Shown: positions 37,760-51,063 of the stretch, one piece after another
Layout of the letters: every line of letters starts with the position of its first letter
Position numbering within the stretch: the first letter of the stretch is position 1
Notes under the pieces: generated by a model
Told to the model about the DNA's origin: nothing
Seen by the model: the letters and a program-made list of their open reading frames with translations, nothing else
Database searches by the model: none
Assembly (NCBI GenBank): GCA_028023455.1
Contig: JAQFVV010012536.1
Span: 1,508,001 to 1,572,000, forward strand
Origin: Epiperipatus broadwayi
Lineage: Eukaryota > Onychophora > Udeonychophora > Euonychophora > Peripatidae
Reading direction: 5' to 3'
Length of the DNA stretch: 64,000 bases
Program-made: the position numbers and the translations under genes

Positions 37760-38074
37760 CAATTTATCCAAACCACTTCAAACACTTTTTAGCAAAACTC
37801 TTTATTTGTACATATACATACGCCTACGTTTCGACTGACCTGCAGTCTTCTTCAGAGCTATGATATAATGAACAAAATAAAATACATAACTATATAATAA
37901 TATTATATAAAATTTAAACAATAAAAAACTAAAAACAAAATAAAATATATAAAAAAAAACTAATAAAACTGAAGTAAATAATCAAACCCAAATAAAACAA
38001 TTAATATAAAATAAAATGTACAACATAAATAGAAAATAAATATAAATTATACATGTGTATTCTTAACTTTATAC
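37760..38074 (-). repeat. Left terminal inverted repeat of the composite
   Basis: Pairs with 42346-42660. On the minus strand it carries CTGAAGA, the stem GACTG/CAGTC around CAGGT, then GAAAC, then ACG/CGT able to pair around TAGG. Helix I of a hammerhead cannot be drawn, so it is only hammerhead-reminiscent. Confidence 0.8.
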
Positions 38075-38078
38075 GTAT

Positions 38079-40291
38079 TGTAATGGGATATATATATATA
38101 TGTAATATTTAAATTCTAATACTTAATGTTTTTGTAAATATCTAATACTGAATTAAAAGCACGAACATTCAAAATGCACAAATAACGAATTATTAATTTA
38201 TTAATATGTTTAAGTTAAATATTGAAATAAAATAAGCTTTAAAAAAAAATTATAGAATCGAAACAAAGATTCTAATCTTTAAATAAAATATAATAAAAAA
38301 CCTTTTAATTTTAAAAATAATGAAGAGAGTTTTTAATCTTAAAAATAAAAATTACAAACAGATCCTTAGGGCAAAATGATCATTGAAAAGATGATTACGA
38401 AAGAAATAAAAGAGTTGAGGAATAGAAACAAAAGACTTGCTTTACCCACCCAAAGATATAGACACAGACCTCAGTGGAAAACCCAAAATCTACTTAGACA
38501 CAAACCCAACATCTACTTGGGGACAAACTCAATGAACCAATGAAATATAGATATGAAATATGTTTGATGGATCTGTGCATTCCAGAGATAATGTGCCTGA
38601 GGACTATAAAAAGAAAAATCCAAAAGAAATAATTTATTAGAGAATTAGAATTTTGAATTCATTTCGTTGTTGCTGAAAAGTTAAAATAAATATTGTCACT
38701 GTTACCAAAAATGTAATCTGTTTAATTGCGCTTCCCTCGGACTGGCCGGCCGAAGGCAGCTTTCATCTCCATGGATCCCAGGATCGAACCACTATTAATG
38801 TCTTTAGAAATCATTGGAAATCTTTCTAAATCATCATCGTCTGCAAGAAAAGGGCCCTTGCGTAGATTAGATCTTCATCACGAAGGAACGAGCATGGAGA
38901 AAGAAAGGAAAGTATACATTATTGATAAAAATGAACTATAAACTCTTTAATTTAAAATCTCCAAACTTTATTTTCCTTTAAAGATGAATTATAGACTTTC
39001 TCTTTTGACCAAATCTGAACTTTATTTTTATAAACTTTGAAATTTTAAAAGTCTTATCTAAAGTTTGAAACGTAATCTCTTAAAATATGTATTTATTTAT
39101 TTTTATTCATGCTTAATATCTGTTTGTAATAGGGTAGGGGTTTGCGATTGCAAACTTAAATTTAAAAATAGAAACGTATATCATTATTTGTGCATTATTG
39201 AATTTAAAAGAAAAAAAAATAGGTCAAGTAATATTTGTAGTAAAATAAGTTAAATATAATATGTCATCTTAAAATGATTTTAAAACCTTAAACTAAAGAT
39301 TTTTTTTTTAGAATTAAATTAATAAAATGATTTAAATGTTAGTTGAGTGTAGATGGCTGCTAGACTCATTTAAATATATGTTAATTTTAAAGGGGTTTTG
39401 ATTTCAGACTATTTGTTTCGTAGTTGTGTCAATGCTGGTGGAGAGATATATGGATGTTTATATCAATGTAATGTGAAGTGTGTTAGCACCTAGGGCGACG
39501 AGTCCAACTGAATGCATGACCCCAAAGAGGTAGTCATATCGTTGAAATGGATGCAGACATATTTCCTGCACCATTGACCCATTCCAGCTCTATGGATTGG
39601 GAGGATAAGCATGGCAAGATAGACCGCTCTCCCATCCATATGAAGCATTATTCTTTTTATTATATTACCAGCATGATTCCTTCACCAGACAGACGTACAT
39701 TTCCTGTACTGGATGAAGGTCATGTTTTCTCCTATAATATCACACTGTCCAGATGCACATTCCTGTTGGTGTGATTCTATGCTAAATTTACATTGCATTG
39801 GTTGCTGATATATATCTGGAAACGAGCGTTGGTGTGGCTGCGGACTTTTAGCCTGGAGTCAAATGTTTGAAAATTGTTTAAGTGCATCGTCTATGTAGCT
39901 GGTCTATACTCAACATTCTAAGATTAAAAATTAAAAGTTAAAAGAAGATAATAATAATGAAACATAAAACATAATTTTTCTTTTATAATAATTTTTTTTT
40001 TTTTTTAAGTTTGTGTGTTGTTACTTATATATACATCAATAAAATCTTTTTGTGTGTTATTAGTACTGACAGTGATCTAGTGATTTTTATTATTCTTTAT
40101 TAAAAATATATTTTAATAAATATGTTAAGTTTCTGTGTCTACTTGAGCTAGTGACTAGGGCTGGCGGTCATGATCTTAACAACGCATATCTGTCTACTTT
40201 ATAAATTTTCTAGGTTCAAATAACCTAATGGCACCCTGTATGGCAGATATGGTAAGACTGTAAATATTTCACTTCTTTCCCAACCATTATA
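38079..40291 (+). mobile_element. Solo-LTR-like element, copy B
   Basis: Ends are TGTAATGG and CCATTATA, inverted apart from one base. A TATA box (tataaaaag, 38605-38613) lies about 526 bp from the start, as in copies A and C, and the stretch gaggactataaaaag around it is identical in C. The flanks are GTAT and ATAT, so a 4 bp duplication is plausible but has one mismatch. The frames 38726-38941 and 39547-39774 do not resemble known proteins and are not conserved as frames in copy C. Confidence 0.62.
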
Positions 40292-40307
40292 ATATATATA
40301 TATATAT

Positions 40308-40344
40308 ACTTCTTTCCCAACCATTATAATATATATATATATAT
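40308..40344. repeat. Tandem duplication of the LTR end
   Basis: The last bases of copy B (cttctttcccaaccattata) are repeated directly with the following AT tract. Confidence 0.8.
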
Positions 40345-42009
40345 TGTAGCAGACAGGGTTCGAATACAAGAGATAATGCAATATAGAGGGTTAATAGTGA
40401 GTGTTGATATGGAGTGACTGTGTATATGCGAAAAGGTATATATAAATAGTCATTCGAACCCTGTTACAAAGAGTGTGAAAGTAATACATAATCTGTTAAA
40501 GGTTGGACTGTAGGTCTGTATATATAGTTGTATGTGTGTTATTATAAGATGTGTATAAGTATTAACGGTTATATGTGAGATTGACGAGAGGTAATTATAT
40601 ACGGAGTTGTATAAAAAATATGTTATTGGTTATACATATATATTTTGTTGTCGTTAATGTTTAAATTTTACATTTTTAATAATATGGGTGGTGACACATG
40701 TTTCTTGATTAATTCGTTGAACATATAGAGCTACAGAAATAGAATGAAGTGGTTGCTGCGGGCAGTTTCACTTAATGATTCTGTCTATCAGAAGTCTTAG
40801 AACTGGTTGAGTTGGTATTTTGAAACAATAGAAGATCCAGTCAGCAGCATATGAATCGATAAGAGAAATTGTGAAGTTAAAAGATGTAAAAGAAAAGAAC
40901 TTTTTTTATTGAGGACAAAGAAAAGAAAAAAAAGAGTAGTGTGTTATTGGGAAGGAAAGAGAGAAGAGGAGCGTGGATTTTAGAGATCATTAACGTGTAA
41001 TTGATTAAGAAGTTTGTAGTAATATTCCCATCAAAATGTTGGGGTAATTAAATAGTGTGAGTTTCATTAAACTGGCCCAGTGGATCGTTATTGTAGGACT
41101 CACCTGAATCGGATTTATGAAGATTCGCTGCCTTAAAGAAAAATTTATCAAGAGTAATGGTGACGAAGCACGTGCTGCTATGACCTCTTAAGCAAGCGAG
41201 ATCATCTACTTTAACTCTATAGACCATTTGACGGATCACCTTGCAGACTGTTTATCATCTTTAGGATCAACAAATACTGATAATGTCAGTATTTTGTTAG
41301 GATTATAAATGTGTGGACTGTTAGCTATGACCACGTGGACATTCGATCGTAATTAAGGTAACTTGACCTTTTCTCTATATATGTATGTTCAATAGATGCA
41401 TAGCAATAAAGGGACCTGTGTTACTTCTATATTAAATACCGTAATAAATCTTTGTTTAAATAAATAAAAAAAAACATTAAACAAACAACTCTGATGTGTA
41501 ATTACACTCTTTCGTTGATATATATATATATATATGAATCATATATGTGTGTATTGGAATAAATGGGTTGTGCACATGAATATTAAGATATGTATATGCG
41601 TGTATAAAACTTAGAATTTAATGGTATCTGGTATAGTAGCATATAGCGTAATTTTGTTATAACATCTGGGCTAGAGTAATAGATTTATAAACAGGTAAAT
41701 TATAGTGTAGTATAAGTAGATATATGTGACATAATTGGGAATTGTCCTTGCTTTGTTCTCTCGTTAGACCATGTTCCCCAGACCTTGAGATATAGAGCTA
41801 GTCTGGATGCACTACCCTAGATATATACAGATACAGAACCCTTATTTATGTTTTCGGTGGGTATAATTCTTATCAAAGTGTAAGATTGGACTTGAGATGG
41901 GATTTAAACCATGCTCATAAATATATTTACTCAAAGCTGCAGGAGAGATCATATACGTGCATGAATTATGCAATAATAATATGGGTAGACGCTTAAAATA
42001 TATTCACGA
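40345..42009. other. Unassigned segment inside the composite, possibly LTR-like
   Basis: It starts tgtagcagacagggttcgaa and has an inverted echo attcgaaccctgttac near 40453. A TATA-like tatataaatag stands near 40440 and two AATAAA polyadenylation-like signals near 41406 and 41442. These are features of an LTR, but I could not find a matching end or duplication. The frame at 41048-41239 is not recognisable. Near 41905 gggatttaaacc resembles an isolated B-box on the minus strand. Confidence 0.3.
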
Positions 42010-42329
42010 ACAACTATTAATCTAAATATATATCTTATCTATTTTTTTATTATTAACAATCTATTAATTATTTTATCCTTCAGAAATCTAAACTTTATGG
42101 TTATTAACTAATATTCTTTTAATTTTAAATCATAAAATATTTATTCTAAATAAATAGAAAATATTATTTTTAACAGAAGAATGTGTAAAGAAATAGTAGA
42201 TATTTTATGATTTAAAATTAAAAGAATTTTAGTTAATAATCATAAAGTTTAGATTTCTGAAGGATAAACTAATTAGTAGATTGTTAATAATAAAAAATAG
42301 ATAAGATATATATTTAGATTAATAGTTGT
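42010..42329. repeat. Near-perfect 320 bp hairpin element
   Basis: Left arm caactattaatctaaatata pairs with tatatttagattaatagttg, and pairing continues almost to the centre through ccttcagaaatctaaac/gtttagatttctgaagg. It is younger than its surroundings, as the arms barely differ. Confidence 0.92.
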
Positions 42330-42345
42330 CTTTGAATGTATATAT

Positions 42346-42660
42346 GTATAAAGTTAGGAATACACATGTATAATTTATATTTATTTTCTATTTATGTTGT
42401 ACATTTTATTTTATATTAATTATTTTATTTGGGTTTGATTATTTATTTCAGTTTGATTAGTTTTTTTTAATATATTTTATTTTGTTTTTAGTTTTTTATT
42501 GTTTAAATTTTTTATAGTGTTATTATATAGTTATGTATTTTATTTTGTTCATTATATCATAGCTCTGAAGAAGACTGCAGGTCAGTCGAAACATAGGTGT
42601 ATGTATATGTACAAATAAAGAGTTTTTCTAAAAAGTGTTTGAAGTGGTTTGGATAAATTG
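42346..42660 (+). repeat. Right terminal inverted repeat of the composite
   Basis: Pairs with 37760-38074. The core block at 42565-42592 keeps CTGAAGA, GACTG/CAGTC and GAAAC; the following pair is ACA/TGT here against ACG/CGT in the left arm. Confidence 0.8.
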
Positions 42661-42961
42661 TAATTAAAAAAGAACTTAAGTGCATGATTAATGATTTTGC
42701 TAGAACAAATTTTGCTAAAAAATACCTTATTACCAAGTTCTATTTTTTGTGGTTTATATTTTTAATAATTTGAATTACTGTTACATACAATTAAACTATT
42801 TATTGTTAAAAGTTGGCTTTAAACTCATGTCTTTATTTAGAGAACAGAATATTACATTTTTAAATAAAAAAGAAGAATAAGATTCTTGAGTCTTTTTCTC
42901 AGACTGCTTGACTTTGCAAATATAAAATATATGAAGTCAAGAAATCATTACCTTGAAGGGT

Positions 42962-43463
42962 ACTTCCAGATAATCCCAGAACTCAAAATTGGCAGCCATG
43001 TTTTTTTTAATTATACATTTTCAAGGACATAGTTATCTCATAACCATAATGAATTTGATTTAATTGGTAATGTTAAAAAATATCAATAAATCTCATGCAC
43101 AAACAAGAAGATAAATTTGTGACAATTTTGCAGGCCATTAGAGATTTTAAGCCACCAATATGAATAATTCTTAACTCATATTAGTCACTTTTTGTTCTTA
43201 ATAAAAATTCATGTACAAATTATATTTACGTTAGTTTGAATTATTAATTTATTTAAAATTTATTATTGTAGTTTTGAGTTATTTCTGTGGATGGAATTTA
43301 TAATTCATTTATTGCTATTGTTTAAAGTTAACAGGAATTTATAATTGATTTATTGAACAAGTAAAACATAACCGTTAAGTTTATGGGATAACTATGGCCA
43401 TGAAAATGTATAATTAAAAAAACATGGCTGCCTACCTTAGGTTCTGGGATTACTCATAGATAC
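42962..43463. repeat. Palindromic element, ~500 bp with ~85 bp arms
   Basis: Left arm around taatcccagaac, ggcagccatg and atacattttcaagg pairs with ccatgaaaatgtat, catggctgcc and gttctgggatta at the right. The centre is unrelated AT-rich sequence. Confidence 0.8.
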
Positions 43464-43864
43464 TAACTAAATTGTACAAATTGATATTTTTTTCTACTTT
43501 TCTTATCTGGGAATAGATTTAGGGATCTCTAGATTTGAGTTTGTTAGTCTTACTACTATACTAATCATGTTGTAAGATTTTTAATTGAAACTGCAATTTA
43601 CCAATAATTTAGGAAATAAATAGTCTCATCATTAACATTAATATATACAAAAGGCTCTGCTCTATCCTGACATAAAAGAATTTGAAAGTATTCTGTAAAA
43701 TAGCCAGATGCCTCATGTTGGACTATTTCCATCATCTAATATGAGTATTGAATGTCCTTAGAAAAATGTAATTGTATTTAAATATTCCAAATACATTCAA
43801 CTGTTAGTAATAGCACACTGGTTAGTATATGTGCAATATTTCAAGAGGTATTTTTCTTCTTCAG

Positions 43865-43990
43865 GTGTTGCTGGCTTGACCAATGACAGTACTAGCATAG
43901 GAATTGAACCTGGACCCCTAGATTCTTGAGTATTGAATTTTAAAGTAAAGCTCTAACCAACAATCATTCTGCCAAAGGTAACAGTCAGTA
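43865..43990 (-). mobile_element. tRNA-like SINE remnant
   Basis: Minus strand: gttggttagagctttac resembles an A-box, and ccaggttcaattcct about 45 bases further is a good B-box. The stem pairing of a true tRNA is poor, so a SINE remnant of a different family from the 26-30 kb copies is the best reading. Confidence 0.55.
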
Positions 43991-45506
43991 GAAAATTAAT
44001 ATACTTATCTATGAAGTTCCTCCTGATTTTTCCACTTTTTTTTTAAGAGCATAGTTGATTAATGGTTTCCATACATTATGCATAGTCACCCTAGGTTGAC
44101 TTATGGGTTTTTTGCCATTGTCATGTGAGCAGCTTCTTTAAATTTTCACTTTTGTACAAAGTGGTCGTTTGTGTGACACTCATCCAAGGAAAATCAGTAT
44201 GTGGTATCAGAATGAATTTTCTTTCCAGTGAAGAAATTTTTAATTTTTTTTAAAATTGAAAACAGCATCATTCTGTTACAAATAATAAGTTTGTGAAATA
44301 AATTAAAACTCTAAAATGTTGACATATTTTTATTAAATATTTGACTAATTCAAAATGGGGTGAAGTTATATGTTTTGAATCAGACATATTAGTTTTCACT
44401 ATGGGAGTAAAACTGAAATTGTATAATTGTTAAAATGAAAGAAAATTATTTAAATAATTGCATTAAAAATAATTAAATGGCTTTTTTTTGCTTGGTATTT
44501 CATAAAAATTTTGAGCACCAGAAATGGCAGAAAGGCTGAGATCCATAGAACTTGAGTCCCAAATACTGCCTAACTCTGTTATTGCACCATGCCATGTAGG
44601 GAAAATAATATATATAAAATATTCATTCAAAAATGCTATGTATATGTCAGTGATAAGATTAACAAACTTCAATAAATATCCAGAAGAAATGCTATACTTT
44701 TTTCAAACCTGCCCATACTTCTCATCATTTTGCCTATTTGTAGTTCATAAGCATACAATCAACCTCAAGCAATTACTAAAGAATGTATAAAATACTTTCA
44801 GCCCTACAATGCATCTGTAATTATACACATACTAAGAACTATGTGTTTTTGTGTACTGTTCCATAATATTTGACAATAAAAAGTACAATGTACTAAAAAA
44901 TGATAAGAAATGGTTTAATTCATATCTTTACTCTCAAATTTTTACCCAGGAACATCATGATCAAAACTTGGTGATCAACCATCTACCTCACTCGTGCTCT
45001 CTCATAGCATAAACCCTTATTTTCATTAACACTCCCTATCAGATTTCACTCTTGGGGAAACAAATATCTGGATCCTTCTTCAGTTTAGTTATCATGATTA
45101 TGTAATATTAGAACATATTCAAATTTTGACCACACTTCATTGGAATTAAATAACTTATTGCGCTATCTGTACCATTATGTTGCAATTTCATCATACTTTT
45201 TTTGCTTATGTAACATAAATTTATTCAACTATAAATATGTTAATATTCTGTATATAATTTGTTATCAATAAAGTTTATTTTAATTAAAAAAAGGATTGAC
45301 AAACTCAAAAACTAAAGATTCCTATGTTATTTCTTGTCAAAGAAAGTCTGGTTATGATTAGCCTATAACTGTAATGTTCAAATGGCACTTGACCTCCCAA
45401 GTTACTATCTGTACAATTTTTTTGTTTTAAGTTTATTTTATTTTTTAAAAAGTAATATCAATTATCATTATTAGTTTTAATAATTGTATTAATAAGATGC
45501 CAAACA

Positions 45507-45508
<2 letters not shown>
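43991..45508. other. No supported feature
   Basis: The 88-codon frame at 44524-44790 has no recognisable domain. Confidence 0.45.

Positions 45509-45591
<83 letters not shown>
45509..45591. repeat. (TA)n microsatellite
   Basis: About 82 bp of pure TA repeat. Confidence 0.98.
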
Positions 45592-45597
<6 letters not shown>

Positions 45598-48470
45598 TGT
45601 GCCATTACAATTTGGTCACTAGCCAAATTTATAGTAATGTGCATGTAGGAAAATGTAAAACAAAATCATCATCACATTTTTATATAACAATAAATGAAGC
45701 TGTAGGGCATCCAAGTTCAAACCCTACAAGGTCCAGTTCTAAAAGCTTTAGATAGAAAGAGAGTGGGTCAACAATTATATGCTTTACTTGTTTGTGTGTT
45801 GATAGAAAGGTAATACACACATTTAAACTATTCAAATTTTAATTTTTCTTTAAAAAGCAAAGTTATAACGCATAGTATAAGCAGTGTATGTGTAAGTTAT
45901 TTAATTGTTTTATATTTCAAATATTCAACATTTTAACTTTCTTTAAAACTAACCTATGCTTGATCAATTTTAATATCTTATTCTGTTTCTATTTTGCTTT
46001 TCTATAATTGTAATTGGGATTTAAAAGTTACAGATTTAATTAAATAATAGGGTTGTAATTACTAAGCTAGCAATTATATTATTTAATGTTAGTTTATGAA
46101 TGATTTGAAATAATGAAGTATGTGTGTACATTACATACAGAAATTTACATTTATTAAATATTGAAAGAAAAGGAAGGGTTAAATCTGTCAAATTATTTTT
46201 TTGTACAATTTTATGTTAAATGAGGAAATCTGTTGAATCAGATATCTATTTTTGTAGCAATTTTGTTTTTGTAAATGATTGTTTGTCACTTTGGGAGCTT
46301 AATCTGGGTGGGAACTCTAATTTTGAAATTGTCTTATCTTAAGATCTAAAGAAGGAAGCTCAAAAATTTGAAATGTTACCTAGGTGTAAGAAAAGAAAAG
46401 AAAAAAAGGATTAAGTCTATTTTTTTTTAAACAAAAGTGTCTGGAAAAAGGATTAAACTTTTCAGTTGAAAAATAATTTAGTTGAAAATAAATTAGAGAT
46501 CTAATTAAAACGAATTTGTCCAAAAATAGCAAGTGATGCTATCTCTGATTGGTTAAGTTAGCTAAAAAATTGGATATAAAAAGGTGTCTGGAAAAATCAG
46601 TTGAATTATTATTATTGTGATTATGATTCAGATTATTAGACTATTAAATTCAATGTTGAAAATATAAGAAATGACTGGCTAGAAAAATTATATGTATGTC
46701 CCATCTTGGCCGGACCATCTGGGGAAGCTGCACATCATATAGGAAAGAAAAGATGTTTTGTCTAAAATAATATTCTACACCTTTCAACTGACCAGAGAAA
46801 TAAGATGTTTTTAATAGAAGGAAGAAAGCATTCACCTGCATTTGATGAAAGATGAATTAATCTACCAATAAATATTAATCATCAAGTCCAATTAATTGTT
46901 CCAGCAAATAACGTGAAAACAACTGCTGTATTTCATTCACTAAAAGAATAATGCTTGACAAGAAGAGAAGAAAAATTGATATAATGATTTCCAAATTATC
47001 CACTAAAGCAAATAACCTCAATAGGATCCTCATCATCAAATAATTATATACTTCAAGAAAGTGATTGTTCCAAAGAACACGGAAATTGTTGCTGCCAAGT
47101 ATAGACAGTATACAAGACAAGTGAACCCTTGGATCGGTAATATGACTTTTATATCTATTTTCTTTATGCAATCAGAGTATTAATAAACATTTTAGCAATA
47201 AAGTGGTATATTTTATTTAAAGAACTTTTAAAGACTATTCAGATCGATTAAAAACAAGAATATCTTACTAATAATAACTTTGAGCTTCATAAATTATCTT
47301 GAATGTATCAAAATTATTTGTTTATTAATTTTACAGTTATGAAATATTAATGTGTAAAACAATTTTTTTTATGGTATTATGATTTTAGTTTTAGCTAATA
47401 TATTATTATTATTATTTTGGAATAAAACACGCACATACATAGTAATATTTTATATGTGTATAATTGCGAGTGAATATGAAATAATAAGTAGTATTAAAAT
47501 ATATTAGATTATTTTGTTTCGATTTAAGTATAGCATTTCAGAGGTAGAAGAGAGGGGGAGAAAATAATTTAAAACTTGTTTCTAAAACTTGCTCTTTCAA
47601 TTCTACTAACATTTTTTTTTAACATTCTACTTACATGTTAGATTTATAAAGTATGTGTGCTAATGAGCGGATAATTTTTTTTTTTTTAAATACTTTTCTC
47701 ATGGAGTGAAAATCATGGTCAATGTGACATCCAACTTAATACAATATACATTTGAAGGGAAAGGGGGAAGAACTTGAATATAATCTGAGGATTGTTATAT
47801 AATCAATTATTATTAGTATTCTTATTCATATCAATTTTCATGTTTATCTAGAAATTTTTATGTATATGTTAGAAATGCAGTAATAAATATTAGTTTGTTT
47901 TATTAAAAAAGGCGTATATATTTCATTAAGTGTAGTCTTTGTTAAGTATGATCATTCATCATCATCAGTGGTTGAATATTAGTTATTTAAGATATAAGTA
48001 AATATGCTAAAATTAAGCAATAATTATGAATTTCTGTATAAAAATTAGTTTTATGTTTAGGCTTAGTCCTAGAGCTGTAGTTGAAACCCTTGTCATTATC
48101 GTTATTATTATCATCATCATCATCATCATCAACGTTTTAATTAATGAGCTGTTTAACTGTTTAAATGCCATAAATAAATATTGATTTTATAATATTTAGT
48201 GATTTCTTAGTATTATTATAACCACATCCCGTCATCTATTTCATGCAAGGATGAGTGAATTGCCATCCTAAATTAGTTATATATAATCTGAGCTAGTAAA
48301 CTTATAAAAATATTGAAACACATTTGTTATGTTAAGATCTAAGAAATGATTTATGTCTAATATACTCCACTTTGGTTTAAAGATGTTTTACTTTTACCTA
48401 AATATTAGTGCGTATAGTGATATGGCTCAAAAAAGCAAAATCTCCCATTTTTATTAGAAATAAAGTACCA
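45592..48470. other. Unassigned; faint LTR-like signals
   Basis: A TATA box (ggatataaaaagg) is at about 46572 and AATAAA signals near 47180 and 47199, a spacing that fits a promoter and poly(A) region of an LTR, but no ends were found. The 98-codon minus frame at 46875-47171 is hydrophobic (likely AT bias) and unrecognised. An ATC repeat is at 48112-48132. Confidence 0.25.
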
Positions 48471-48477
48471 AAAAGGG

Positions 48478-48560
48478 GATTCAAACCCGGTACATGTGAA
48501 AGATTATTAGATATAACTGTGTCTAGATTCAGATAATCTAGTGGTGCCCTGCTAGACCAT
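48478..48560 (-). other. tRNA-like B-box remnant
   Basis: Minus strand accgggtttgaatcccc is a full B-box consensus. The A-box side is not convincing (agcagggcaccac about 65 bases upstream), so this may be a decayed SINE or tRNA pseudogene. Confidence 0.35.
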
Positions 48561-49344
48561 ATTCACTTGGTATTTGTTTGGATATGCACTTAACATCAAA
48601 CCAAGAAATGAAAGTGGATAAGATCTCCTGTCTGTATACCTGAGTTATATTTTATTGAATTACTAGTGTACTCACCTCATGTGATTTCATATACCTGAGT
48701 TATAATACTTGTTATTAATAATTTGTTTATAATTCTTGATATTGTAATATTTTGAGAAATCTAATTATAGAAGTATATTTCATTTAGTCCAATGACCCTT
48801 AATGTGATTGATAACTCAATCTGACCTCTTTGGTTTAATAGCCACTACTCGTGTTAAATAATTCTTTTCTTTTGATATAAAAATCTACAATGCATTTTTC
48901 GTTTATTAAGCTAGATATTTATATTGGAATCTATAATATTTGAGCTACTTTAAATTTTGTTACAATATATATATATATATATATTATTATTAAATATTTG
49001 TTAAACTTTGAAAATTTATTGCAAAACCTGTAAAAATCTGTAATGTTCCATCTCTTCAATGCATCCTAATTATGTGAGTGAATTGTAATTATTATTGTAG
49101 ATGTTCATATTAGTACATATTTTTTCTATTTTTATAAATAGTGAATTATTTAAGTGTATTTATTATTATCTTTGTCAGTGTTATAATATTATAATTTTTT
49201 CCTCCATCTGGGAATGATACCTAGATACTGAATGTACACAAACTTTTTACCGAACATGATCATTGTCTACGATATATTGGAAGAACTGTTTCCTTACATA
49301 CAATGTTGATTCAATGCATTCAGGGTACAGTATTGAATTGACAA

Positions 49345-49752
49345 TGTTCCAACTTATTGTAATCATACTGTGGTGTTGTGACTGACATTGACCTATCCTG
49401 TGCCAAGTGTAAAGCAGAATGATCTTGAATCCAATATTTACCCAGTCTGTGGCGGTCATTAACAGCATAGTATTGAGTCTGATGTTGGTCCCAATCTTTG
49501 ACAATCATAAACAATGTGGTATTTAGTTTGAGATTATCACAACCTGTGGCAGTCATAAACAATGGATATTGAGTCTTTTATTTGACTCAGCTTGTCATAA
49601 TCATAATATGGTGCTGAATCGGATATTCATGTAACCTGTAAAATTATGCTCAATGCAGTATTGAATCTGATTTTGACTCAACTTGTGATAACCATGACAA
49701 TCATATGGATATTGTGTCTGATGTTGACACAATGTGTGTTAATCATAAACAA
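49345..49752 (+). repeat. 48 bp-period degenerate tandem array, first
   Basis: Units read roughly agtattgagtctgatgttg, acacaatctgtgataatcat, plus a few bases, at about 48 bp spacing. The period is a multiple of three, so overlapping minus frames (49247-49504, 49320-49562) stay open by chance. Confidence 0.78.
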
Positions 49753-49756
49753 TTAG

Positions 49757-49890
49757 TATCGCGCCAGTTCCATCCAGCCACGATGATGACAACAGCTGCC
49801 TTGCTTATGCCCAAATGAGTTGAAATCCTCACCACACAGCTAGTTGAATTGAAACTGCTCAAAGCCCAGTTAGAAAATGAAGATGCCTAC
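49757..49890. other. Locally GC-rich block next to the array
   Basis: The stretch from gccagttccatccagccacg to aaagcccagttagaaaatga stands out in base composition. It resembles coding or promoter-proximal sequence of some repeat, but the frames are short and I cannot name it. Confidence 0.3.
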
Positions 49891-50594
49891 CTAAGTTTCT
49901 TTTATTTTACAAATATTTTATTAATATTGAAATAATTAACTCTGATATTTCCTATTAAATATATTCTTATTTATTATTATTATTAATCATTTTAAAAGGA
50001 GAGAGTTGTCTCTCGCATATGTATATTGAATTTATGGTTATTACTGGCATAAATGATAAAGCTTTTACTTAAATCTTTTGAGTCAATTTTTTTTATTTCA
50101 AATTCTAGTATTTTCAACAGAGGTTGCAATGAGATTCTTTTTGTTGCTATTCGTTTTCCCTCTTGTCATTTACTCCTGAAATTTGTCATACATAAATATA
50201 CATGTGTATATACGCGCACATACGCTTTAAATAGTCAGTAAATATACCTCATGTTGAGTATTAAAAATATATTTATTCATATATTCTTTTAATTTTTGTC
50301 ACTGCTGCACCTCATGATGCGTGCAAGAAGGGATTTATTTATTATAGATTCCCTGTAAGCAAGTCCTCTAATAACTTTATATTTAGAATAGTAGTAAATG
50401 TATAATTGTGCTGCACGTATATACATGTATAAGAATTTATTGTAAAAGGCAAATAGATACAGTACCTCATGTTGAGTACTATTTGGTATCTGAACTACGC
50501 CACCTTATTGACATGTTGAAAAATATGAAATTAGTGAAATATTTCATAGTGCAAATATACTTATGCAGAGTTGGTTTTTTTTATTTTATTATAT

Positions 50595-50820
50595 TTATTA
50601 TCACTGAAACACAGGCTTATTATATACCTGTGTCTATATATGTAATATAGGGTATATGAGCACAGACTTTCAGATGATTTAGCATGAAATACGTATATTG
50701 GTGATTTTTTATCTTTTCAGCATATATGTGCTTGAGCGTATCAGTGTTATTAGATGGAGTGGAGAGTGATGGATCATCTGAAAGTCTGTGCTCATATACC
50801 CTATATTATATTTACTATCA
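50595..50820. repeat. Palindromic element, family A (short form)
   Basis: Left arm atagggtatatgagcacaga pairs with tctgtgctcatataccctat; the left terminus ctgaaacacaggcttatta is the same as in the 2.9 kb copy. Most of the left arm interior is deleted. Confidence 0.85.
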
Positions 50821-51063
50821 ATAAAAAAGGTTTTAAAGTCCTGAGTAAAAGTGCATGCCTGTATAACCGAAAATCTCTTATCTTAAAACATGTGTATATT
50901 AAATCACACAAAGTATAACTTATTTCTACAGGGTAAAAAAAGGCTCAGACCACTTCCATTCTTTATGAAACATTGTATTGTAAATAGCTTTCAGGGTTTA
51001 TCTATTTTCGTATTCATTTAAATTGTATTTATAAATTTATTAAATGCACATTGATTACGTAAG

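Larger units (their letters stand above)
37760..42660. mobile_element. 4.9 kb composite with 315 bp terminal inverted repeats
   Basis: The outer arms 37760-38074 and 42346-42660 are inverted copies of each other over about 315 bp, beginning caatttatcc and ending ggataaattg. The arms contain a gtcgaaac-type block next to a GACTG/CAGTC stem. Inside lie an LTR-like copy inserted at 38079, an unresolved 1.7 kb segment and a hairpin element at 42.01-42.33 kb. The short element at 17.01-17.19 kb is a deleted relative. I see no transposase. Confidence 0.65.

Noticed and set aside
38726-39774. Frames of 71 and 75 codons in LTR copy B
   Set aside because: Not conserved as frames in copies A and C; no recognisable domain.
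46875-47171. 98-codon hydrophobic minus frame
   Set aside because: Leu/Ile-rich composition is expected for AT-rich DNA; no motif, promoter or homologous copy in the window.
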